From assembly GCA_050012535.1 (NCBI GenBank), contig JBEKGZ010000064.1:1-21194 (forward strand): 21,194 nt of DNA, in the 5' to 3' direction. Below, piece by piece: positions 14,956 to 21,194 of the stretch (its first letter is position 1; every line of letters starts with the position of its first letter). Both the position numbers and the translations under genes were made by a program. The DNA comes from CAVPLU01 sp050012535 (lineage in GTDB: Archaea; Thermoproteota; Bathyarchaeia; 40CM-2-53-6). Below the pieces are notes generated by a model. It worked only from the letters and a program-made list of their open reading frames with translations. It had not been told where the DNA came from and did not search any database.

Positions 14956-14982
14956 AAGCTGACGAAGTGACGTCGTCAGCTT
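14956..14982. terminator. Perfect hairpin between converging genes
   Basis: AAGCTGACGA (14956-14965), loop AGTGACG, TCGTCAGCTT (14973-14982): a 10-bp perfect stem. It lies 68 nt past the radical SAM stop and includes the stop codon of the converging permease gene (14976-14978). The stem would form in either transcript, so it could end or process both RNAs. Archaeal termination mainly uses T-tracts, so the role is uncertain. Confidence 0.5.
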
Positions 14983-15761
14983 CGAAGACGTACCGATGCC
15001 CACCTTACTAAGAGAGTCACCATGAATACAACGATGCCTGAAACGACTACTAGTGGACCTGACGGCAGCGTGAAAGAATCAGCCAGCAGAACTCCCGAGC
15101 ATGAGCTGACTATTCCGAAGATAGAACTCAGGACTGCGTATCTGCGGAGGTTGTAACTGACGATCTTGGCGGTTGCGGCCGGCACTATTACTAGAAAACC
15201 TACTAGGAGGCTTCCCACGATCTTGATGCCTATTGCCACAACACCCGACACAAGAAGGAGATAGATGAGATTCGTTCTGGCGAAATCGACGCCGCTTGAT
15301 ACGGCCAGCTCCTCCGAGATCATTCCTAGGACCAATTTCCTGTAGACCATCCTTGTCACAAGGACAGCGCAGATTCCGACGACGACTGCAACAACAGCGT
15401 CCAACAGGGTGACTTTGGTGATGTCACCGAACAGGGCCTCGAGTAGGTCCACCTGCGGAATGATCAGTATTCCGACCGCTAATGCTAGGGTGAACATGGC
15501 ACCGACGATTGTTTCGACGGACAATCTTGTGATCCTTTCAACATGCCATACTATGAGGGCACATCCGAACAGGAATACGAAGGCTCCTATGAAGGGGTAG
15601 AAGTTGAATAGAATGCCTAGGGCAAGTCCGGGCAGTGCGACGTGTGATAAAGCGTCACCCACAAGGGCCATTCTCTTAAGCACCATCAGCGAGCCCAAGT
15701 AGCCTGCTGACAGGCCGACGAAGACCCCGATTATCAAGCTAAGAACTAGGGTAGGCGTCAT
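14976..15761 (-). CDS. ABC-3 family metal permease (ZnuB/MntB type)
   Basis: 261 residues, hydrophobic throughout, with about eight membrane helices. The signature regions are AGYLGSLMVLKRMALVGDALSHVALPGLALG (about 19-49) and KIVGSLLVGFLVIVPAATAKIVS (about 184-206), as in the permeases of zinc and manganese ABC importers. The start ATG (15761) overlaps the stop of the ATPase gene by 4 nt. Together they form the membrane core of a high-affinity Zn, Mn or Fe uptake system; which metal cannot be told. The substrate-binding protein normally encoded with them is not in the window. Confidence 0.92.
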   Translation of the reverse strand: MTPTLVLSLIIGVFVGLSAGYLGSLMVLKRMALVGDALSHVALPGLALGILFNFYPFIGAFVFLFGCALIVWHVERITRLSVETIVGAMFTLALAVGILIIPQVDLLEALFGDITKVTLLDAVVAVVVGICAVLVTRMVYRKLVLGMISEELAVSSGVDFARTNLIYLLLVSGVVAIGIKIVGSLLVGFLVIVPAATAKIVSYNLRRYAVLSSIFGIVSSCSGVLLADSFTLPSGPLVVVSGIVVFMVTLLVRWASVRLRS

Positions 15762-16486
15762 TTCGGTCGCATCCTCTCTTTGCGCCGTTTCAACGAAGTC
15801 CCAGGACCGTAAATCGCATGAAGAACAGATGGTCTGGTTATGGCTTCTGATTCGTCTTGACAGATCACTTGTCGATTCAAAGCCAACATATGTTCTGAGT
15901 AATCTCTAATCACGTGTACATCATGCGATATCAGAATCACGGTGATTCCGTGCTCGTGCTCAAGTGCATTCAGCATCTCGTACACCGCCTCTTCACTATC
16001 TATGTCAACACCACTTGTGGGCTCGTCGAACAACAGAACATTGGGCTCGTCTATGACCGCCCACGCTATCAGTACTCGCTGCAGTTGACCGCCTGATAGG
16101 ACACCGAGCGCTCTATCCAAGACAGCTTTGTCTAGGCCGACGGCGTGGAGACACTTCTCCATCTTCTCCATGTCAGAACCTTTCTTGAACGAGAGGAATT
16201 CTTTGACGGAGATCGGTATGTCGGTCGCCGCCAGTTTCTGGGGCACGTACCCGATTCTCACATCCTTGGCCCATTTGATTTCCCCAGTATACGGCACAAG
16301 ACCAAGCAGTGCTCTGAATAACATGGTCTTACCTGCACCATTCGGGCCAACGATTGCTAAGGTAGTGCCTCGCTTCACTTTGAAACTGATGTTCTCCAGA
16401 ATCGTCCGGTCCTGAGCCTTCACGGTGAGATTTGAGACCTCAAGAATATTGCCGTCATCGTAGATTCTCGTCATATCACTCATCAT
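15758..16486 (-). CDS. ABC transporter ATP-binding protein for metal uptake (ZnuC/MntA type)
   Basis: 242 residues from ATG 16486. The frame can be extended to GTG 16552, but those 22 residues look non-coding and there is no ribosome-binding site. Walker A GPNGAGKT (47-54), Q-loop GYVPQ, ABC signature LSGGQ (130-134), Walker B LLFDEP (151-156), D-loop and H188 are all intact. The sequence around VPYTGEIKWAKDVRIGYVPQK and the pairing with an ABC-3 permease place it in the zinc/manganese family. No metal-regulator box was recognised upstream. Confidence 0.92.
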   Translation of the reverse strand: MMSDMTRIYDDGNILEVSNLTVKAQDRTILENISFKVKRGTTLAIVGPNGAGKTMLFRALLGLVPYTGEIKWAKDVRIGYVPQKLAATDIPISVKEFLSFKKGSDMEKMEKCLHAVGLDKAVLDRALGVLSGGQLQRVLIAWAVIDEPNVLLFDEPTSGVDIDSEEAVYEMLNALEHEHGITVILISHDVHVIRDYSEHMLALNRQVICQDESEAITRPSVLHAIYGPGTSLKRRKERMRPK

Positions 16487-16672
16487 GATCGACCGGCCGG
16501 CTTTCGACTGGGGCACGACTCCTACATATTGGTGTTGCTGGCTTGCGCTCACTGGTGGATATGGTCGTGCATCCTTCTTGGACTGGCCAAATGCCCTCCC
16601 GAAAATGCTTATCCTTAATCAAGGCGTTGTAGGCAAGCGCACGAAGCGATTCGCAACAGTGGGTATGAGCAG

Positions 16673-16984
16673 ATGAGTGAAGGGAAGGATGCTGAAGAGA
16701 CTCGACAGCCGGAAATGGTGGACATTGCCTCACTCGACGTGTACTCGTTGCTAGGCCTATTTGTTGGAATAGTCGCTGAGAAGGCGCGGCAGACTCTAGG
16801 GCTCAGGACAAAGCCGGGGACCGACAAGGTCGAGACGGACTTCGATCAGGCTCGAGTCGCGATCGACACAGTAGGCTTCTTTGCTGAGAAGCTTCGGCTT
16901 CGTATGTCGGAGGATGAGAAGCGACGGTTGGAAGGACTCGTCGCCGACCTCAAACTGAACTATGTGAGACTCACAAAGACCTAG
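16673..16984 (+). CDS. DUF1844-type small protein
   Basis: 103 residues. The sequence LDVYSLLGLFVGIVAEKARQTLGL (about 21-44), then TDFDQARVAIDTVGFFAEKLRLRMSEDEKRRLEGLVADLKLNYVRL (about 60-100), matches the pattern of DUF1844, a small helical domain found in bacteria and archaea with no assigned role. It starts at ATG 16673; the ATG at 16665 meets a stop after one further codon. It is divergent from the metal-uptake genes and converges with the PAC2 genes. Confidence 0.85.
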   Translation: MSEGKDAEETRQPEMVDIASLDVYSLLGLFVGIVAEKARQTLGLRTKPGTDKVETDFDQARVAIDTVGFFAEKLRLRMSEDEKRRLEGLVADLKLNYVRLTKT

Positions 16985-17016
16985 CCGGGAGGAGATGAGT
17001 CACCCACCCATTTCAT

Positions 17017-17712
17017 CTACGAGCCAATCACTGTTGGCTCTGGTTGCCCTGTCTGCCTTTCGTCGAATCCTGAAAGGTCGAGACTGAGATCAAGGACGCG
17101 ACTAAGCGTTTCTAGGACTTTCTTTGCTGCTTGAGGATCTGGGTACTCGGGATCTTCGACGCTCGGCTGACTCCTGCCAAATAGGCAGACTCCCTTGATG
17201 CCTCTGAGCTTGGCCAGGCCGAGAACAAGGCCTGATAAACCCATGAATGGGCCTTCGTATCCGGTTCCGATCCCGTGCGTCTTGAGCTCTTCTACAAGCT
17301 CGAGGTCTGTTGCGGCACAGCATACTTCACCCTCGCCCACACCATATCCTGCCAACACGAATAGTCGCTTGACGCTGTTCTTCTCGAGAGTGTCCAAGAC
17401 TTGTTCGGCGACTTCATACTGTCCCTGAAAGTTCGCATGATACCCCCTTGCCAGCAGAAGCCTGGGAGAGTCGGACAGGTAGAATCCAATCTTTGGGAGC
17501 ATGGCACCGATCTTCTGCAGCCAAACGCCAGGCATGCCGGAATGGTCGGGATGCGCAGCGTAGGAAGGTTGCGTCTCGTAAATCATCGGGAAATGCGTAG
17601 AGTACAGCTCGTCGATCAATCTCGGTTGAAGCTTCTTGATCAAGTAATCCATTGCGAGTATTCCTATTGACCGCATGCCTCGTGACGCAACGATCCCAAC
17701 AAGTTCCGACAT
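17017..17712 (-). CDS. PAC2-family protein, second of a tandem pair
   Basis: 231 residues from ATG 17712 (frame open to 17808 but overlapping the upstream gene). It shows the PAC2 pattern: SIGILAMDYLIKKLQPRLIDELYSTHFP (about 15-42), then ARGYHANFQGQYEVAEQVLD, KRLFVLAGYGVGEG, and a C-terminal GLSGLVLGLAKLRGIKGVCLFG. The family includes the proteasome assembly chaperones Pba1-Pba2 and archaeal PbaA/PbaB. The first beta strand is shorter than in its neighbour and the end (TVIGS) lacks the HbYX tail. It follows the other PAC2 gene by 37 nt, so the two may form a hetero-oligomer. Confidence 0.88.
   Translation of the reverse strand: MSELVGIVASRGMRSIGILAMDYLIKKLQPRLIDELYSTHFPMIYETQPSYAAHPDHSGMPGVWLQKIGAMLPKIGFYLSDSPRLLLARGYHANFQGQYEVAEQVLDTLEKNSVKRLFVLAGYGVGEGEVCCAATDLELVEELKTHGIGTGYEGPFMGLSGLVLGLAKLRGIKGVCLFGRSQPSVEDPEYPDPQAAKKVLETLSRVLDLSLDLSGFDERQTGQPEPTVIGS
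17021..17040. terminator. Short perfect hairpin between converging genes
   Basis: GAGCCAA (17021-17027), TCACTG, TTGGCTC (17034-17040): a 7-bp stem placed in the last codons of the PAC2 gene, 36 nt past the stop of the converging DUF1844 gene. The position is like that of the hairpin at 14956-14982. Function not proven. Confidence 0.35.
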
Positions 17713-17749
17713 TTGAGATTCGCTCCAAGCGAAGTGATCGCTGCGATCG

Positions 17750-18535
17750 CTAGGTGTACATTTGCTCCTTGGGCGCGCGTGAGGCTGCGGCTTTGCGGAC
17801 CTCGTCAATTGTGCGTTGCTCGATCTCCTCCATTCGTCGGATGAACTCTTCGCTTAGCTTCGCCTCCTCGTCCAGCGGTTTCATGTCTATCTCGATCCCC
17901 AGCATCTTCGTCAAAACTTCAAGCAGTGCCTTTGTGGCCTTCGCGTCAACCACAAATCGGCCAGTAGGTGTTGTGTAAGCTGGAGTCTCGCTGAGCAGGC
18001 ACACGCTTGGGATGTTCTGGAGGCCCGCCAGTCCAAATAGCAATCCGTTTGTGCCAGTAATGCTGCCCGTCTCCATAGGGACCACGCCGAACTGCTTCAA
18101 TTCCTCAATTAGGCTAGCGTCACTGGCTGCGCCGTGAACCGTTGGTTTTTCTACGGGTTTCTCAACAACGTAGGCGGCGGTCGCAAACAACCTCACAACA
18201 CCAAGCCCCTTCGCGCGCGTTACAGTCTCGTTGGCGACTTCGTACTGGCCTTCGGAAGAAACAGCCTGCGTATTGCCAGTGAAGATTATGAGATCATTCC
18301 TTGACTCGACCTTCTTGCAGTAGTAGAGTTCGTTTCTGAGAAGTTCGACGGTCCCATCTTTCTTTATCAGAACATGTGGAGGAAACGCATCAGAGTACAG
18401 TTCCTCAAACAATTCCCCTCCCAGCTGTTTGACTAGATAGTCGGCTGACAGTTTCGCGACCCCCGCGGCCCCAGGCAGTCCTGTGACCATGCAAGGGCTG
18501 TTAGGCTTTATCTCCATCCGCGTTTTCGATCTCAT
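17750..18535 (-). CDS. PAC2-family proteasome chaperone/activator-like protein with HbYX tail
   Basis: 261 residues from ATG 18535, chosen because GGTGAG lies just upstream; ATG 18517 is the alternative. The PAC2 core starts at NSPCMVTGLPGAAGVAKLSADYLVKQL and continues with GNTQAVSSEGQYEVANETV and TGTNGLLFGLAGLQNIPSVCLL. It ends in a charged helix (about 230-255) and the last residues are MYT. Hydrophobic-Tyr-any at the C-terminus is the HbYX motif that docks into pockets of the 20S proteasome alpha ring, as reported for Pba1-Pba2 and archaeal Pba proteins. It therefore may bind and assemble or open the proteasome. No proteasome subunit gene is in the window. Confidence 0.9.
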   Translation of the reverse strand: MRSKTRMEIKPNSPCMVTGLPGAAGVAKLSADYLVKQLGGELFEELYSDAFPPHVLIKKDGTVELLRNELYYCKKVESRNDLIIFTGNTQAVSSEGQYEVANETVTRAKGLGVVRLFATAAYVVEKPVEKPTVHGAASDASLIEELKQFGVVPMETGSITGTNGLLFGLAGLQNIPSVCLLSETPAYTTPTGRFVVDAKATKALLEVLTKMLGIEIDMKPLDEEAKLSEEFIRRMEEIEQRTIDEVRKAAASRAPKEQMYT

Positions 18536-18668
18536 GAGCTGCACTCACCACATTCTAGCTTATCTGTTGACGGAAAGCTCATGGTGACTCTTGCAGAGCA
18601 TTTGTCCCGACATGTACAAATACATTCGTGGTTAGGCACGGCAAATCACGGTCATCTATTCTGAGCGG

Positions 18669-18770
18669 GTGGGCTTGAGTCTCAAAAGGCAACTAAACTC
18701 CTTCGATGTCACGAACCTTGTTGTCGGGTCGATAATTGGGGCCGATATATACGTGAGGGAGTGTTCATGA
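18669..18770 (+). pseudogene. Remnant of an APC-family amino acid permease (N-terminus only)
   Basis: A 33-codon frame (GTG to TGA) encodes LSLKRQLNSFDVTNLVVGSIIGADIYV followed by four unrelated residues. LKRxLxxFDxxNLVVGSIIGADIYV is the typical start of APC permeases: a cytoplasmic lead and the first half of TM1 with the GxxxGA-type substrate loop. After GADIYV the similarity stops and no reading frame downstream continues it. The rest of the 385-nt stretch between 18536 and 18920 shows nothing else that was recognised apart from weak promoter-like sequences. Probably a gene broken by deletion, perhaps when the catalase gene arrived; a short functional peptide is less likely. Confidence 0.6.
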
Positions 18771-18920
18771 ATCCTGAGGCGTCTCAATCGAACTTCGTCC
18801 TTGATAGCCAAGCCAGATAAGCCACCCAAGCGTGTCCGCAGAAAACTATTACTAGCGCATGCAGTAGTTGACGGATGAGATCTCGACCAGCTCTCTTACG
18901 ACTGATTAGAAGATGGAATC

Positions 18921-20369
18921 ATGAATGAGAAGAAGCAGTTGACTACGAATCAGGGAGTTCCGATCACTGACAACCAGAACTCATTAGCCGTTGGTGAACG
19001 GGGACCAGTGTTGCTGCAGGATGTCCAGTTTGTTGAGAAGATGGCTCACTTTGATAGAGAGCGTATCCCGGAAAGGGTTGTCCACGCGAAGGGAGCAGCA
19101 GCACATGGCTACTTCCAGGTCTACAAGAGTATGGCGCCTCGCACTAAGGCGAGATTCCTCCAGGATCCGAAGAAGAAGACCCCGGTATTCGTAAGATTCT
19201 CAACTGTCACAGGCGGACGGGGTTCCCCTGACACGGTTAGAGATCCGCGAGGCTTCGCAGTCAAATTCTATACCGAAGATGGAAACTACGACTTAGTGGG
19301 GAACAACCTCCCCGTATTCTTCATTCGTGACGCCATCAAGTTCCCAGATATGGTTCACGCCTTCAAGGGCTCGCCGGATAGCAATATTCCATCCGCCTCC
19401 TCCGCGCATAACAGCTTCTGGGATTTCAATTCCCTAACACCGGAATCCACTCACATGATCATTTGGCTCTTCAGCGATCGCGGGACACCGAGAAGTTACA
19501 GGATGATGGAAGGCTTCGGTGTTAACACCTATGTGTGGGTGAATTCTGAGGGAAAGGCAACCTACGTGAAATACCATTGGAAACCAAAGGCGGGGGTCCA
19601 ATGCCTTGATCGTCATGAAGCAACTCGATTAGCCGGTGCGGACCCCGACTACCTAACCCGTGATCTCTGGGACACTATTGCCAAGGGCAGAGAGGTTGAG
19701 TATGAACTATACGTGCAGCTGATGGAAATTGCTGACGAGTTGAGGCAGGATTTCGATCCACTTGATCCTACGAAGACTTGGCCTGAGGACAAGTTCCCGC
19801 TAATCCCAGTGGGCAAAATGGTATTGAATCGTAACCCAAGCAACTTCTTCGCTGAGACCGAGCAGGCAGCTTTCTGTCCTGCCAGCATCGTTCCAGGCGT
19901 AGAGTTCTCCGCTGACAAGCTACTTCAAGGCCGAACATTCTCCTACGCGGACACTCAACGTCACCGATTAGGACCGAACTACCTACAGCTTCCAATCAAC
20001 CAACCCATAATCGAGGTTAACAACAGCCAACGTGACGGGGCCATGCAACTAGGGAAATTCGCCGGGCCGGTCAACTATGAACCCAGCACCCTAGCCGGGG
20101 GCTCGCCTGTGGAGGCCCCAGCGGGTACGCCACACGTATCTCGAGTTGAGGGGGAAATTACTCGTCACAAGATCAGCAAAACCAATGACTTCCAACAAGC
20201 AGGCGAGAAATATCGTTCCCTGAGCAAGATGGATAGGGAGCATCTGGTAGACAATCTCGCCGCAGATCTTGCGCACATCGACAAATCGATTCAACAGCGT
20301 GTGATTGAGAACCTAACTAAGGCTGACCCTGAGTTAGGCAAATCCGTGGCTACTGGTCTGAAACTCTAG
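18921..20369 (+). CDS. katA: Monofunctional heme catalase
   Basis: 482 residues, the size of small-subunit (clade 3) catalases. It converts two hydrogen peroxide to water and oxygen. H55 (RVVHAKGAAAHG) and N128 (LVGNNLPVFFIRD) are the distal catalytic pair; Y342 in RTFSYADTQRHR is the proximal heme ligand, with R338 and R346 nearby. GGRGSPDTVRDPRGFAVKFYT is the usual NADPH/heme-region signature. The gene starts at ATG 18921 without a clear Shine-Dalgarno. It stands alone, next to a broken permease gene and a gene-poor stretch. Such catalases are mostly bacterial, so acquisition by transfer is plausible; it points to exposure to oxygen, in contrast to the oxygen-sensitive methyl-transfer and radical SAM enzymes nearby. 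Confidence 0.97.
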   Translation: MNEKKQLTTNQGVPITDNQNSLAVGERGPVLLQDVQFVEKMAHFDRERIPERVVHAKGAAAHGYFQVYKSMAPRTKARFLQDPKKKTPVFVRFSTVTGGRGSPDTVRDPRGFAVKFYTEDGNYDLVGNNLPVFFIRDAIKFPDMVHAFKGSPDSNIPSASSAHNSFWDFNSLTPESTHMIIWLFSDRGTPRSYRMMEGFGVNTYVWVNSEGKATYVKYHWKPKAGVQCLDRHEATRLAGADPDYLTRDLWDTIAKGREVEYELYVQLMEIADELRQDFDPLDPTKTWPEDKFPLIPVGKMVLNRNPSNFFAETEQAAFCPASIVPGVEFSADKLLQGRTFSYADTQRHRLGPNYLQLPINQPIIEVNNSQRDGAMQLGKFAGPVNYEPSTLAGGSPVEAPAGTPHVSRVEGEITRHKISKTNDFQQAGEKYRSLSKMDREHLVDNLAADLAHIDKSIQQRVIENLTKADPELGKSVATGLKL

Positions 20370-20709
20370 AAGGGATCCTCCTCCCAACCTTCATGTCTCC
20401 CGGCAACAAGACCCCGACTGCGTTGACATACGCAGACAGGGCGAGAGGTACGGCACGCTTAGTCGACCTAAAACACCATTGCGGGCGGCTTTGGCGGGGC
20501 GTGACCAAGTGGGGTGTGGTTGCTGCATGCCTGTAAATTTTGAGCCCGCCTCTAGCGGTAATATTATGGCGGGCCCGGTGGTACTTGCCCCTAACTAGGG
20601 GCAGATACCGGTTTTCACCCAGCCAATTTCCACAATTCCACAATTCTCATTCAATTGTGATAATCAGGGGAGAATATGGATAGGTTCTGGGCTCAATTTC
20701 CAATTCTTC

Positions 20710-20907
20710 GTGTTGCCGACCCATGGCGGACGTTGTGACTTAGCGTTCGTGTACGTGGCGCAGCGCCTGAACGGGGCTCAACTTGTGACGAGCGATTCAA
20801 TTGATATTGTATCGCACTTTGTGCCAGGCGGGGAGGGTCATTCAATTCCTGGGGGGAAACCGACCTGCGGGAGGACTTGGCGAAAAGCAGGGTTACACGG
20901 CTACTGA
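20710..20907 (+). pseudogene. Possible fragment of a PIN-domain protein
   Basis: A 65-codon frame from GTG contains CDLAFVYVAQRLNGAQLVTSD, reminiscent of the C-terminal half of PIN-domain (VapC-like) RNases, where an acidic residue, a helix and LVTxD follow each other. The N-terminal half with the first catalytic Asp is absent and the end looks unrelated. The similarity is slight, so this may be chance. Confidence 0.2.
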
Positions 20908-20951
20908 GCGGGGGCCTAGATGCCTCAGGATGGCTCTGTATCCTAGCTAGC

Positions 20952-21173
20952 TTAGGATAGGGTCATGCAAGTTCTGGGCGCTGCGTAAGAGGGTAACACT
21001 TTTTCGAGCAAGGTAACACTTTTGGGAACACTGGCGCTTTCAGGTACTCTCAAGGCCTTGTGTATCCTGTCCAGCAGGAGGGTTACACGCTGGCGCTGCT
21101 TACCCCCAGGCAGGCTGTGCCATATCTTGAGGCGCGAGATATCCGCCTTCCCAGAGAGCCGCTTGACGAAGTC
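20952..21173 (-). other. Open frame without a start at the right edge
   Basis: The minus strand reads DFVKRLSGKADISRLKIWHS... for 73 codons to TAA at 20952, and a TAG (21174-21176) separates it from six more codons at the window edge. The mix of charged and hydrophobic residues looks protein-like, but no start codon or known domain is visible. The plus strand is also open (YTLALLTPRQAVPYLEARDI...), so the coding strand cannot be chosen. It may be the end of a broken gene. Confidence 0.25.
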
Positions 21174-21194
21174 CTAGTAGCTATCCCAATGCAA

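Larger units (their letters stand above)
20370..21194. other. Gene-poor 825-nt stretch with short repeats
   Basis: No convincing complete gene. Seen here: a hairpin TGCCCC-TAACTA-GGGGCA (20586-20603); CACAATT-CTCATTC-AATTGTG (20639-20659), with a direct copy of CACAATTC beginning at 20631; and two copies of GGTAACACTTTT at 20992-21003 and 21012-21023. Opposite strands of 20952-21194 are both open without a start codon. The stretch could be decayed mobile DNA or a regulatory region of a gene outside the window. Confidence 0.5.

Noticed and set aside
20393..20536. 47-codon frame after the catalase gene
   Set aside because: No ribosome-binding site, no recognisable motif, and high Arg/Thr content as expected of a random frame.
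1..21194. CRISPR arrays, rRNA genes and insertion sequences
   Set aside because: No regularly spaced repeats, no conserved rRNA segments and no transposase with terminal repeats were found.

Overview
The window reads as a piece of an archaeal chromosome, most likely from the TACK group (Nitrososphaeria or Bathyarchaeia type). The evidence is a full eukaryotic-type DNA topoisomerase IB, TATA-box promoters, PAC2-family proteasome chaperones, an Lrp-like regulator with two HTH domains, and two tRNA genes carrying small introns (bulge-helix-bulge folds for the tRNA-Leu, a weaker fold for the tRNA-Thr). Several genes also use clear Shine-Dalgarno sites. The placement is inference from gene content; there is no rRNA here.

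Layout, left to right. 1-2000: the start of a ferritin-like gene (minus), a winged-helix regulator (minus) and a divergent ParB-like protein with a C-terminal zinc ribbon; the latter two share a palindrome-boxed promoter. 2071-2210: tRNA-Leu(GAG) with two introns (minus). 2334-3008: an SDR reductase with a short internal deletion. 3058-5975 (minus): topoisomerase IB and an Lrp-like regulator, each with a perfect inverted repeat around its TATA-like element. 6260-8084: a small unknown helical protein and an MFS transporter. 8219-8312: tRNA-Thr(CGT) with a candidate 18-nt D-loop intron. 8383-11474: ThiL, a methylamine-type corrinoid protein and an MtmB-family methyltransferase. 11542-14887: a zinc-ribbon membrane protein, a DUF2207-like membrane protein ending in a ten-cysteine tail, and a radical SAM/SPASM enzyme with a PqqD-like N-terminus. 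14976-16486 (minus): a metal ABC-3 permease and its ATPase. 16673-16984: a DUF1844 protein. 17017-18535 (minus): two tandem PAC2 proteins. 18669-18770: the broken start of an APC permease. 18921-20369: a heme catalase. 20370-21194 holds no convincing gene.

Two gene groups stand out. (1) The corrinoid protein and MtmB-family methyltransferase form a tight pair, but the residue that aligns with pyrrolysine is an ordinary glutamine (CAG, 10755-10757). This suggests a pyrrolysine-free branch of the monomethylamine methyltransferase family with an unknown methyl donor. (2) The DUF2207-like protein has a symmetric CxC-type tail placed by topology on the cytoplasmic side, and its stop codon overlaps the start of a radical SAM maturase with a RiPP-recognition-like domain. 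This looks like a membrane-anchored peptide-modification system in which the tail is the substrate. The tRNA introns, one in the anticodon loop, one in the T-arm and one in the D-loop, are a third notable feature.
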